A stretch of 64,000 bases of DNA from Apostichopus japonicus (lineage: Eukaryota; Echinodermata; Holothuroidea; Aspidochirotida; Stichopodidae). Where the stretch lies: assembly GCF_037975245.1 (NCBI RefSeq), contig NC_092568.1:8939001-9003000 (forward strand), in the 5' to 3' direction. Below are positions 1 through 10,812 of this stretch, piece by piece (the stretch's first letter is position 1; each line of letters opens with the position of its first letter). Under the pieces are notes generated by a model that worked only from the letters and a program-made list of their open reading frames with translations, did no database searches and was not told where the DNA came from. Made by a program: the position numbers and the translations under genes.

Positions 1-119
1 CTGGACTGTTCCCCTGAAGAAAGCTTTACTTCTGGATTTTTACTCAAAAGTCATCTAGCCATGTAGTCCTCTGCACGCACGATTGTGCTAATAACGAATT
101 TGAAATTATTTGTGGTGTT

Positions 120-290
120 GAAAAGGGGAGCGGGGATGTGCACCCCACCCCTTGTATTCGCACCTGAACTGCATTGACTTGTGACATTTTGATACAACAT
201 ACAATTATTGTCATGCATAAAAGCAATATATACCCATTTATTTATATCGTGACCTCAGGAGGGACGGGGGAGGGTGGGAGGGGGGGTGGT
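120..290. repeat. G-rich dispersed repeat fragment, partner near 54230-54420
   Basis: A C/G-rich block is followed by a short TTCGCACCTGA motif, about 100 bp of AT-rich DNA and a second G-run block. The same order recurs near 54230-54420 with clear but imperfect identity. No terminal repeats or coding potential are visible, so the element class is unknown. Confidence 0.35.
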
Positions 291-417
291 AACGTAGTTG
301 ATATACCAGTGTTATTTCATCTCTACTTTCTAGTGCTGTTACAACGTTGTTTATTAACGAGAGCTCTAGTTTACCAGCAGACAAAAATAAATATCAAATT
401 TCGTGAAAAAAAATGAT

Positions 418-1514
418 AAAAATAGATTTGTCTTGAGCGAAAATATTGATAAGGTAAGACTTTTCACAATTATTGTGAACGATTGGAAAATGTATAGAGC
501 TATAGAAATCTCCGGTGTTTGGCGATATTAAAAATGGCAAATACATGCGAGATAAGAAAGACTGTCTTTCAGGAACAATTCAATGTATAAAACTCTCAGA
601 GCCCGAGTTATGGAGTTCGTGTCGGTCTAAAGCGAGGGCTTATACGTATATTCTGACGTCACCACTTCTAGATATGCAAACCCTAATTTAACAATAATTC
701 TAACGAGCATTATAGACCTTGATTTGTTATGTATGTTTATTGCTAGTACGATGTCAATCGTTTTTTTCCTCAAGTGAGAAAATTCTGAACGTGAGTGAAA
801 CATTTATAATAAGTATAAACTTGACGATGGTTCATCTTTTTTGTCAGGGAGAGTAGGCACAGAGGATTATATCAGTGGCGCGCGCAAGGGTGGTGGAGGG
901 GATCAGCGGACCAGTAAAGGGAGATTAAGCATTTCGCACCTCACCTTTGATGTCGTGAAAGGGTAAATTATTTTTCAATAAAAATTGAATTGTGCAGTTT
1001 GCTCATGTTTCTGTTCTTCATTTTTGATCTTATTCTTCTCCCAGGTTGATGCTACATCACGAACCATCAGATAATAACAACAGCATACTATATCACGTGA
1101 CCACAATAATATCATTATTCAACAATAAAATAAAATAAAACCACCCACCCACACGCACGCACACACACACATGCACACACACACGTAGAAAATATTTGTT
1201 CCCGTATTCGCAATATTAGAAAACGATAACTTGGAAGTTGGAACTGAATACAATATCTACAGTTGGCCCTTCTCGAATTATCGATTCTCGCTTGAATTGA
1301 TCAGTATATATCAGATAATAAATGAATGCACGTGGAAGAAATGACATTATTTTTCTTCGTGACAGAAAACCGTCCTCATTAAATTCATAGTAGTTGCGCT
1401 TTTATGTGGTTATCTTTAGTAATCACGTTACGTTACAGCCTACTTGTCTTAAAGTGGTACGGACACTTAGCCAATTTGCCCCACATTCAGTACATTTGTT
1501 GTGTGTGATAATCT
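418..1514. other. Non-coding stretch with short CA-rich microsatellite
   Basis: No gene-like reading frame or splice pattern was recognised. A CA-rich microsatellite lies at about 1137-1185. The string CAGTGGCG near 874 resembles hAT-type transposon termini, but I found no matching second end. Confidence 0.5.
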
Positions 1515-1855
1515 CATTCAATTCTGTTGACATTTTTCGAAAAGCTCTTTTCGTTTCCAATATTTTTAAATCTGGGAAACTCAGTAAATATGTCCAAACT
1601 ATGACGTGGAGTATTGCGCTCATCAAATTTCTCATTTTAGTCTTTAATAAGTTAACCCTAATTACAAGCCCACGTGTTTCATTTGGATAATGAAAATAAT
1701 AATAATAATAAAAATAATAATAATAATAAAATATTTCGTAGGCCACAATTCTTTCTCCAGTGTCCTGGAAACGAAGGTTGTCAAAAACAAAGGGCTAACA
1801 GAAAATTAGGCAGTCACTCCCTGTACATCATAAATTTGCTTAATTAGCTTATGTT
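1515..1855. repeat. Dispersed repeat, copy 1 (partner 24740-25088)
   Basis: This stretch matches 24740-25088 in the same orientation over about 340 bp. Shared blocks include TTTCGAAAAGCTCTTT, TAATAAGTTAACCC and AGAAAATTAGGCAGTCACTC, with scattered indels and an AAT-rich insertion in this copy. No protein is encoded in either copy. The class is unknown: I saw no clear terminal inverted repeats, poly(A) tail or tRNA-like head. Confidence 0.7.
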
Positions 1856-2032
1856 CCAAAGCAATTATATTTCAAGGACAAATCAACAAGATATTTATAA
1901 TAGGAAAATAAATCTTTTGAAGAAGTAAACGAGGAGGGGTGGGGGTATATCTACTAAAACATGTAACATTCAAATTCGAGGTTAGAACAATATTGAAATG
2001 GGGTTTTTCACCAAACAGCGTGGAATAGTATA

Positions 2033-2197
2033 CAAATAATGAATGGTTTCCATTCGTGCAATAGTGCAAATGTTTCATGAGTTGAAAGATGGAATGTTCC
2101 ATTCAACGAGGCTGCGCCTCGTTGAATGGAACAAATTACATCTTTCAACGAATGAAATATTTGCACTATTGCACGAATGGAAACCATTCATTATTTG
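2033..2197. repeat. 165-bp near-perfect hairpin (foldback element)
   Basis: The two halves are inverted repeats of about 75-80 nt around a tiny centre at about 2115 (GAGGC-TG-CGCCTC). The arms begin CAAATAATGAATGG and end CCATTCATTATTTG, and differ at only a few positions. It could be a foldback MITE or a hairpin RNA source. No target duplication was recognised. Confidence 0.85.
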
Positions 2198-3414
2198 TTT
2201 TATACAACATATAATATTAAGATGGGTAAAATGCACTCATGCAACAGATTGTTTTGAACAGACAGGTTTCTCTGCTCTCTTACCATTGAAAAAAGTGCTA
2301 CCAAAAAAGTATAACGCATGGTTCTATCATCATAGCGTGCAATAGAGCGGATTTTGCATGCAATCGACGAGCAATTGACCAATCAAATGGCCGGAATATA
2401 ATTAGGTGTTGTATAATTGTCTCTAAGATATATATTACATGGCCTTCCGGAAACCCTTCTAAACACCATAGACTCATCAATCAGATTACTTGAACTAGTA
2501 AACCAAAAATGACAAAAATCAATTAAAACACGTAGCACCCGTAAATAAAATATTGATAACACTTGTCAATGAAATACGGGTAGAGTGTCATTCATAAGGG
2601 ATCATTTCTCTATGAAGTTATTAGAAGTTTGTAAAACTGTGGATTAACATTACCATGTGTGCATGGACTGACGTCATAACGAATCGTAGCCTTGGATGGG
2701 TAGTCAAGCATCTTCCATCCTTGGAAAACCAGATTAGCATATATAAAACATAAACAAAAAACGTGTATGATTTACATTTAATATTTACCGATCCATTTAT
2801 TTTCCATTGTAACATTTTATCAGCACTAGAATTGTCCAAGCTTAAATAGACTGCTGGCTGTGCAATGTAAACAACAGGTGAGACATAACTTTGATTCAGT
2901 ACATTAATGACAAGCGAACATTAAAGGAGCAATCCACACAAATGGATGTTTTTATCTTCCACTTTTGCTGCAATTGATGATGTACCACGGAGTCTGTTTT
3001 GTTTATTTAAAGCTTACACAGTCATATAGAGATAACTATATAAAACAATTAAATACATAAATAGTTTTTATTTTCGCGCTTCGTAAAGGTGTACATACCA
3101 GCGATATACATTGAGGTAAACTGTCCCCTCAAAGAAAAAAACACAAGAGGTGGGGGGCGGGGGGGGGCTAGAATATTTTCAAGAGAAACAACTTTAACTG
3201 GTGCTTTAACTGAGGAAATCCACAGTGACGTTTCCATGGCGATACCACTTTAAGAATCAGACCGACCTTTTACCTCAGTATCAGATGCCAAGCGATATCG
3301 ATGATTCGGTTTACCCTTCATACGTGGACATCCCTCAGATTGCGGTTGTGTTACGCTGAATGGTAACTGATCCGTAGTTGCACATTGTTCGTTCAAAGTG
3401 AATTTTTTACTCAC

Positions 3415-3717
3415 CGAACGTGGACCTAAGTTGGTTATGCATGGTAAAATATATTTGAGCGTTGAGAACCGTCAAACTAAAGGCTGGTATCCAGAACTGG
3501 ATCGGAAAAGCGGTCACTGCTAGCACAAAGTACCTACCGTAACCAGGAGAACAGTTGGTCTGTACCTTAAGACCATTGACGTTAAAAATGGGCCAGACTG
3601 TGTCGATTGGCATCCAGATACAAAAAGATAAGAACCAACAAAAGACATTAATTCGAATTGCGACTTTCTTGCTTCGGTTTCTGTAATAGCTGAAGGGTGC
3701 AATGGTAGCGTAGAATC
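3415..3717 (-). pseudogene. Rhodopsin-class GPCR exon, 3' half (end of TM3 loop to TM5)
   Basis: Minus-strand sequence reads in one frame from F-Y-A-T-I-A-P just after a DR(L/F)Y motif. It continues through a basic second intracellular loop (YYRNRSKK), TM4 with two Trp, an extracellular loop 2 Cys (QTNCSPGYG) and TM5 with the conserved Pro (AFPIQFW). It then reaches a consensus splice donor (TTCG/gtgagtaa) at 3415/3414. At its upstream edge it is cut by the MITE at 3718-4308. The missing TM1-TM3 half lies at 16304-16609 on the same strand in the correct order. Subfamily is uncertain; the loops look amine-receptor-like. TM6-TM7 were not found in the window, so the gene is broken here. Confidence 0.88.
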
Positions 3718-4308
3718 CAGTAACGGACTGGCCACACGGGTATTTGGACATTGCCCGGTGGGCCGGTGGCCCGGTGGGCCGGTGGGCTGGGGAGCCTGGA
3801 AGAAATTACAGCCCATTTTCGCAGAAGTTATTAGAATACAGACGGGATGTGTAGAAATATATTTGGAACTGTCGGAATCAGCTCATGAAATCACCATGTT
3901 AGTTAGTCTGTTAGTTCGTAACAAAAGAACGTGCTATTAGCAACCCGTCCGTGCTAATGGACTTTATTTAGGTTTATTGCAATTTTTTGAAGCATGTTGT
4001 CACACAATGCTTGAAAAACTAAATAAAATCCAGTCTAAAACATATATTGTTGTCTATATTCGTTTACGTTTTTATCTTTCCTCAGTTTAATCGCGTGTTG
4101 CTTCTGGAAAATTATTTTTGGGTCATTTTTAAAGGATTATGGTTACCTACAAAATTGAGAAATATAGCACCATTTTGCATCTTAAACTTCAAAAAACTTA
4201 GACCCCTCCCCCAGGACGGCGATCACTATGTAAGTAGCATATCAATGAATAATGGGCCGGTCTAGGTGGGAAATGCCCGGGCCGCTTTTAAGACCCAGTC
4301 CGCCCCTG
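3718..4308 (+). mobile_element. hAT-like MITE, copy 1
   Basis: A 591-bp element matches 15704-16303 along its whole length. Both ends carry a 14-bp inverted repeat of the form CAGNGGCGGACTGG: here CAGTAACGGACTGG on the left, and the right end reads CAGGGGCGGACTGG when inverted. Near the left end is a short GGTGGGCC tandem. There is no transposase. TIRs starting CAG with 8-bp target duplications are typical of hAT elements. Its left flank (GTAGAATC, 3710-3717) and right flank (CTTACGGG, 4309-4316) do not match each other. They match the opposite flanks of copy 2 at 7 of 8 positions each. Confidence 0.9.
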
Positions 4309-4530
4309 CTTACGGGTGTAGGGAGGTTGATGCAATATTCATCAACCATCAATTTCTCTCTTATATTTGCAATCGTTATGAGCAGTCTCAAAGCAAAAGT
4401 TTTTTTTTTTTAGGGGGATGGAGGTGGGGTGAGTGTGGCAGGGGGGGGGGGTTCAACATTACATAATAACATAAAGTCCAGCACAAAATCTCAAGCGTTC
4501 GAAGCATTTCCGTTTCATAGTAATGACTTT

Positions 4531-4788
4531 GGAGTGTTAGCTCAGTGTTTAACGCCGGTGCCTTTCAATCATAAGGTCCCCGGTTTGAGTCACTCCCAGG
4601 TTAATGTATGTCGTCCAGTTACAGAGTTGTTGACAATTAACAATTTATAATCTTGGACGTTAAATATGAATGTAAGAGACTGACTTCGGTCAGCTTGCGG
4701 CTTTGATAAGCCAATGAGGCTGCTTCGCGAGTTCCTGCTTGCAGGAGGATCTAATATACATACATGCATACACACATACATACAAACT
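4531..4788 (+). mobile_element. tRNA-derived SINE, copy 1
   Basis: The head is tRNA-like: an A-box-like TTAGCTCAGTGTTTAACGC and a B-box-like GGTTTGAGTC about 35 nt later. The body ends with GCCAATGAGGCTGCTTCGCGAG and TTCCTGCTTGCAGGAGGATC, and then a CATA-rich simple tail. A second copy lies at 7911-8033 with the middle deleted. No clear target duplication. It is a SINE rather than a tRNA gene because it has no 3' acceptor half and carries a conserved non-tRNA tail. Confidence 0.85.
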
Positions 4789-5099
4789 TTGCAGCACACT
4801 TTTCTGCACGGGTTTGACCAATTCTATATATAACCTACTACAATCGCGTGCCGGTTATTCACCTTCAACATGAACGACGGAGAAGGGGGGGGGGGGGCTG
4901 AGGTGTGGATTTATCCGTCATTTTTAGTTTTGCCATGTCTAAACATGTATAATAATAACCCAGGCAGATGTTATCATCGAAAATTCGAGTCAATGTTACA
5001 AGTATATATGACTGCATAGCACATTGGTATACCAACGTTAAAGCAATGCCCGGTTTCATTTCTACGAGGAAATTGACATTCTGTGTTTTGTCATAGGCC

Positions 5100-5335
5100 T
5101 ACCAAATGTCCGTGGAAATTTTGGATTTTTCCTTAAAATTTTTGAAAAGGTCGAAAGTTTGAGGGAAACACCGAAATCATTCAACAGTTTATTGGACCTT
5201 TCGTTATGCCCTCATACACTCTCCTTCTTTATATAGTACCACCTAACTATGTAATTATCCCGAATTTTTAAGAAAAGTTGATATTTTGAGATTAAAATAG
5301 TCTGTTGACCATTTTGAGATAAAACGTTACAATTT
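5100..5335 (+). repeat. Degenerate TCGAAA/TTTTGAGAT tandem repeat, block 1
   Basis: Imperfect units recur in the pattern GTCGAAAGTTTGAG... ATTTTGAGATTAAAATAGTC... ATTTTGAGATAAAACG. The same motif family is denser at 43395-43900 and appears in the opposite orientation at 58835-59210. It is non-coding. Confidence 0.5.
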
Positions 5336-6560
5336 CTAAGGAAATACATCGAAATATTGGAAGATTTAAATTTGTGTCATGAGTGTGTCATTTTGTCAGG
5401 TCATGATGACAAAGTGTTGCCAGGAGGTGGAAAAACGGCTCTTCCCTTAGATATTTTATTTTTCTCTATTAATTTTTCCTTCTTTCATTTCAAGCTGAAT
5501 TTACACTTGACACTGAAGAATGGAAGCATAACTTATTACGTACATGCTCAGAAATTCAACATGTTCGATTTACCATTATTTTGTGAAGCCCAACTTTATA
5601 ACGGGAAATAGGTAGCGTACTGCAATAAATAATAAGTCTATAAAAATCAATGCAAATGATTTGTTCAAGCTATCACCTCTGTCTGTCAAAGAACTGTTAA
5701 GTTGCTATTTCCCTGCAGGGTGGAATTAACATGTTCTTACCTTTTGGGGGTATGTCGTTCATCTCTATCACATAGACACTTGATAATGGTTGGGTGTGCT
5801 TTTGCTACCTAAACTAAGACTCTTCTGAGAAGGGTATGTAAATATATTATTAGAGAATTATCCTGTACACAAGCATTAACAGATGCCAGTAGCAGCGGCG
5901 AATTAGGTATAGGAGCCTGACATTTTATGGAAACAGCCAGATGCGATTGAAGGATCTTGTGGAGGAGTCGACATTCCAGCCCTCTCTCCTTGCGCACGCC
6001 ATTGGATTTTAGTGTGGTTGCCAGATAATGGTACCGCTTGGAACCACATCGTGACCGGGTTTGCGTTACTTTTACCAAACAGCGTAATACAAAAACATAA
6101 GTGGATCTATCCACTTGTACAAATAACGAATTGTAAACGAATTTAATTTAATATTTTGCTCATTTGGAACCCACGAAAGGGGTTTCTTATATAATCGTAC
6201 CTGTTCCTACCGAGGGGATGCCATTACAAGGTGCTTTTTCCTTGAAGAGGTCGAGTTTGATTTCCAAGAATGCGAGAAAATATGCTACCAAAGTTGATTT
6301 TGCAGCAATTGATAATAATGAAAGCAAATAAGCCTCACGGACCTACCTCAAGTAAGAATAAATTAATGTCAATATGCTTAATGTCTTTTCGTCGTTATAT
6401 ATACATTAATTGAATGTTTGATACGTGTTACCGGAAGCCGATTAAAGCGCTAAATGTTCACTGTGAATTATCGACTGCTCATATAGCGTAAACATCTTGT
6501 CGTATAGATTTGAGAAGTATGAAAGCAAATGCACCACTTGAATGGCATTAATCTCTATCT

Positions 6561-6745
6561 CCTCGGCCTTTTGGCTAAGATCATGTGTAGTATCTGTTCT
6601 TTTCCAGGAATGGTGATGCACACCTGACGATGATCACACAGTCACAGTCCCGATGCAAGGGGACTTGGGTTAGAAGCGGATCAGTCGTTCAGTAGTTTGG
6701 TTTTCGTGCCCAGGTTCTTTCCTGGGCGACTTTTTCTTAAAAAGT
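6561..6745 (+). mobile_element. U2 snRNA-headed retroposon (SINEU-like), copy 1
   Basis: The first ~45 nt match the conserved 5' end of U2 snRNA (CTCGGCCTTTTGGCTAAGAT, then GTGTAGTATCTGTTCTT). After that U2 stops. CCAGGAATGGTG, which recalls the U2 3' end, leads into ~130 nt of unrelated sequence ending in a short A-rich tail. The element is flanked by a 10-bp direct repeat ATCTCTATCT (6551-6560 and 6746-6755), indicating retroposition. A functional U2 gene is unlikely because the Sm site and the U2 middle are absent. SINEs with snRNA heads are a known class (SINEU). Confidence 0.8.
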
Positions 6746-7036
6746 ATCTCTATCTATTGTTATAAACTTGTTTCGAATAAGGAAGATGTGGTTCGTCAAT
6801 GAGTATCGATAAAGTCCATTAGTGCGTTACGTGGTCGACATACCGGGGACTACTTGGTATTCCAGAAATGGCAGTTATCTTCATCTGTTCATTGTTCATC
6901 AAAACGCAGTTCATTGACTTATGAAACAAATAGAATAAAGGACAACTAATCGGATAACATTCTTCCGAGATCAAACTAGTTTTATCCTTAATCGTGTACA
7001 ACTAACAGATCGACCGAAGAGTTGAAGGCATCACCG

Positions 7037-7213
7037 AAGATCATATGTAGTATCTGTTCCCTTTCGAGGAGATTTGTGATACACACCTGACGATGATCAC
7101 ACAGTCACCGTAGTCTCAATGCAAGGGGACTGGGGTTGAGAGCGGATCAGACGTTCGGTGCTTTGGTTTTCATGCCCATGTTCATTCCTGGGTGACTTTT
7201 CTTAAAAGTATCC
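7037..7213 (+). mobile_element. U2 snRNA-headed retroposon, copy 2 (5' truncated)
   Basis: It matches copy 1 from AAGATCAT.TGTAGTATCTGTT to the end (TTTTCTTAAAAGTATC) with scattered substitutions. It lacks the first ~20 nt of the U2 head (no CTCGGCCTTTTGGC). The unrelated body is conserved between the copies (ACACCTGACGATGATCACAC, ATGCAAGGGGACT), so the chimera existed before both insertions. No clear target duplication. Confidence 0.75.
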
Positions 7214-7910
7214 CCGGCATTGAATCATGGGAGAATGATCGACCGATATATTTTGCTGTAACTTGATAACTCTCTTAAATAATAAGGCAGAATTTTAGTC
7301 TTGATATATTATAATACAAAGAAAACAGACAACTTTGAGTCCAATAATGTTTCTGTAGCTATTCCAGTATTTTTCAAGAGATGTTTCGTTAAAGATACTT
7401 ATTTCTGTAATATTCGTTTAGGCTAACTTGATGGTGACGTCGGCTCCTCATTGCAGTTCTTATAGTTAATGTTGATCCGTTGGTTTTGAGGTCAACCAGA
7501 ATACGTTCGTTAAACTTCATATTAGCAACAGAGCACCCTTGGATGGCATTCAACACCATTTGTCATTAATAAAATTTGTAATAATTATAAACATGTCATT
7601 TGAGACCATGTAATCTTAATTTCTCCCATTGAGTTGTGTAGTGCAACCGAGGAACTATAGTCTGATGGGCTGTGTAATAAAGTAAAAGGTCCAGTCACTA
7701 TAACTAGTGAACCTCAACTGTTTAAAGGGTCATTCCAAAAACAAACAAAAAATAAGTAATTGTGTTATAGGAATACAATCCTAGCTAGACAGAGAGCAGT
7801 GGTTTTTAACGGCAACGGTCCACGGCATATCAAAGTTAATTTTGTTCCTGAAGTTATCAAAACACAAAACGGGGTATTTGGCCCATTACATAAAAATACA
7901 TTCCACCTTA

Positions 7911-8033
7911 GGAGTGTTAGCTCAGTGGTTAACGCCGGTACCTTCCAATCATAAGGGCTTTGGTAAGCCAATGAGGCTTCTTCGCGAGTTCCTGCTTGCA
8001 GGAGGATCTAAAATACATACATACATACATACA
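7911..8033 (+). mobile_element. tRNA-derived SINE, copy 2 (internally deleted)
   Basis: The head (GGAGTGTTAGCTCAGTGGTT) and the tail (GCCAATGAGGCTTCTTCGCG, TTCCTGCTTGCAGGAGGATC) match the SINE at 4531-4788. The middle ~135 bp is missing, including the B-box region. It ends in a pure ATAC tandem tail. Confidence 0.82.
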
Positions 8034-8079
8034 TACCTTCAGAGTGACAAAAAAAAACGGCTTTAAAAGAAAGAATTCG

Positions 8080-8645
8080 ATGGCGCTAGTTTGAAACAGG
8101 GTGTTTTTTAATATAAAATAATTATATGGCTCTTAAAGGCATCCGTATATTCACTTTCAGGAGAATAACGCCTCATTAGGCCACGTATTCAGTGGACATG
8201 GGCTGCAAGCATGCCGGTCGCAGAGATGTCACCACCTCTGGCCAAAGGCAAGGATTCACGCACGCCACCTAGTACGCTTCTGGTCGATTTGACCGACCCT
8301 CTGCGCATCCTCCCGGGTTCTTTTGCGACAACAAGGGAGACATGGTACGGGATCCTAGGCCACAAAAAAGCACCATGCCACAACCTCAGGTATTATCGCC
8401 AGAGGCCTGTCTTGAACCCTAGCCACGATTTACACGACCGACAAGGAATGAGTCTTTCGTCACCCTCTATAGCATCGGCCACCACATCAGCTAGTAAATT
8501 AGATAGTTGAATTAATATATCAAGACTTCAGCGTGGACTGCTGAAAGAGAAAAAGAATTTTAAACGTGTATAATCATTGATGGAGTCGAACTCAGTTCAT
8601 CAGGTTACCAGTCCACTGCTCTACCCACTGAACCATTTGACGAGT
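8080..8645 (-). mobile_element. Long tRNA-headed repeat, copy 1
   Basis: Read on the minus strand, the element begins with a tRNA-like head (TGGTTCAGTGGGTAGAGC as A box, GTTCGACTCC as B box, about 8580-8640). It continues for ~500 bp and ends at GGCGCTAG...CATC near 8080. The body matches 42521-43092 over its full length, e.g. GGTCGATTTGACCGACCCTC, GGGATCCTAGGCCACAAAAA and CACGCACGC. It is longer than typical SINEs and has no coding frame; the open frame on the plus strand here is incidental. Confidence 0.75.
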
Positions 8646-8649
8646 TAAC

Positions 8650-10796
8650 TTTCAATCAGCTAAAATTGGTATTGTTGGTTGGATACAATCAATTTGTAAC
8701 AGTGAACGACACTGCCTTCAACGAAATCACTCTCTATTCATCCTGTTTTACTCTCATTAGAACAAAGATCTGAATATCTTTATTTACAAGAAGCTCACGC
8801 TTGTGTTTGTTTACATTGCAGCAAGTAGTAAGAATGTCGTTTCCTTCCAAGACGTAAATGTACAATAGGCTTATGCCACGATACTATCGATGACTTCGAA
8901 GCAAGCAATAACAGAAAAACGGATTCCGTGAAATCGTCTTATTCACAAAAGGTTGCTTAAGATAATGCTCGCAAGAGAGTTCTTGCTGTAAGTTGTGTCC
9001 TTTAACAACTATATTCTATGCAGACGATCATGAACTGGAGTAAGCCTGAAATTTCAACAAACAATACATATTCACATTTCAGTAGCGTTTTGAATGAGGA
9101 AGGGACAATGCTTAGTAAGTCAAACACGTTAACTTCATGTAACTAATCTTATTTAGGGATCTGAATGGCTGGAAATAGCACAGTTATTCGAAACCCGAAA
9201 GAGGATTCATAGGTTTTGAGTTTATGCAAGTAGATTTGGGAAACACGGGGATCGGGAATTCGTCAACTACAAGACTTTGTTTAGTGCGCAGCCTGCTTGA
9301 TGTACTTATTGATCCTCTGAAACTGCGGAATTTGCGTGGATAGGTCCCCCCCCCCTCCCCGCCCCTAAATGACTGTGCTCCACACATATACAGAAGTGTG
9401 TATTTAGCTTAATACACAATGTTAGAACCATCTTTATAAATATCAAATTTTGATCTAAGCATCCAACTTGGATGACAAGGTTGGGACGGTGACGAGGATG
9501 GGGTTAGGGTGTTTTTATAGCTGTTATATGTGCAATAAAAGTTAACACTATGAGTTGGTCGACTACATCAACAGTTATAATCACTCATATCAAATATAAG
9601 TTATAGAAAATCATTCTTGTAAGAAATTCCAACTGAAAATAAACACTCTATCCAATCATAAAAGAGCTTTACATGCTGCTTGATTCTTCAACTGATTTAA
9701 AGTTAATGACATTTGATCGAAAGAAAGTGAATAATACAACCGTGACCCACCTCTTTTCAATCTTTCAATCGCATGTACTATGCGATTGGCAGGGGCTCAC
9801 CAATAGGGGATTCTCCATAGCAGGGATTCTCCCATTGTGCGAATGAGTGAGGGTTAAACTAATGTACGTAACCATGGTATTAGGAACTGGTATTACCATT
9901 GGGTAACAAGCAAATGTGGCACGCTCACTCCAATGCATGATAAGCAATTATTGGCTTAATTGTTATCAACTTGAATCGTACTATTGTTCCAAATTAGTTG
10001 ACAAAGAAATAGGGAATTCTTGCAGCTAAGATTACAATTGAAATTTAACAGATAGTAGTATACTTTGCATATATAAGACATGATCCCGCCAGAAAGAATC
10101 TTTGATAATATTACCGTCTCGTTTCAATCTGCCCGACGTTTCATTGAGTGACGTCACACATTAAATTGTTATCAGATACCTTATTTTTTTGAGTAACCTT
10201 ACAATGTGTTTCTGTCAGGATGTTTAGAATTCAACGCAAAAAAAAAACAAATGCAAACAAACTTTTATAATCAGAAAATCAGTTTTCATATCTGGGCTTA
10301 ATTTGACATAATTTCGTTACGTAACTAACCTGGCTGTACATTTCGAAGCGGTTATAGATAGATCACGGAAGTCGAGTCGTCTCCAAGTTATTTGCTAAAA
10401 AACATCTCAATAACATACCAAACGATTTTGAATAACAGTTGGGAGAGGTGAGATTGGCAGACGTTCTCTAATATCTTCTCCCCCAAACACACCCCTCCCT
10501 CTTCCCCTTCCCCGCCCCCCCCCCCCTCTCTCCCTGTAAAACTATTCATGTCAGTAGGCAAAGGTATGTCTTAAATGTGAACTAACGGAAATATGGTTGT
10601 TGTTGATTGGTTGCTTTCTCTGAGATATAATGACAGCTTGTATCATTCTGGCCCCTTCTTCTGCTCAGAAAATTGCTCGTTTCCGAAATCAGACATTGAT
10701 AAAGGGACTTAGTACCACCCCAGGGAACTGGTAATGACTTCAATACTTTCGCCGAGTTGATAAAAACAACAGCAAATTGTATATCGTACTTATGTC
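8650..10796. other. No gene recognised
   Basis: Short incidental frames only. Homopolymer C tracts occur near 9348 and 10510. No repeats with partners elsewhere in the window were noticed. Confidence 0.5.
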
Positions 10797-10812
10797 AATA
10801 TTTAGGACGTAT
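10797..10812. repeat. Target-site duplication, left copy, of the LINE
   Basis: AATATTTAGGACGTAT is identical over 16 bp to 15500-15515, directly after the A-rich tail of the LINE. The LINE coding homology starts immediately downstream, so this is read as the 5' duplicate of a target-primed insertion. Confidence 0.88.

Noticed and set aside
6561-6745. Functional U2 snRNA gene
   Set aside because: U2 homology stops after ~45 nt; the Sm site and most of U2 are missing and the unit has a retroposition footprint.
8211-8510. 99-aa plus-strand frame
   Set aside because: Lies in the tRNA-headed repeat; the frame is not preserved in the second copy at 42521-43092.
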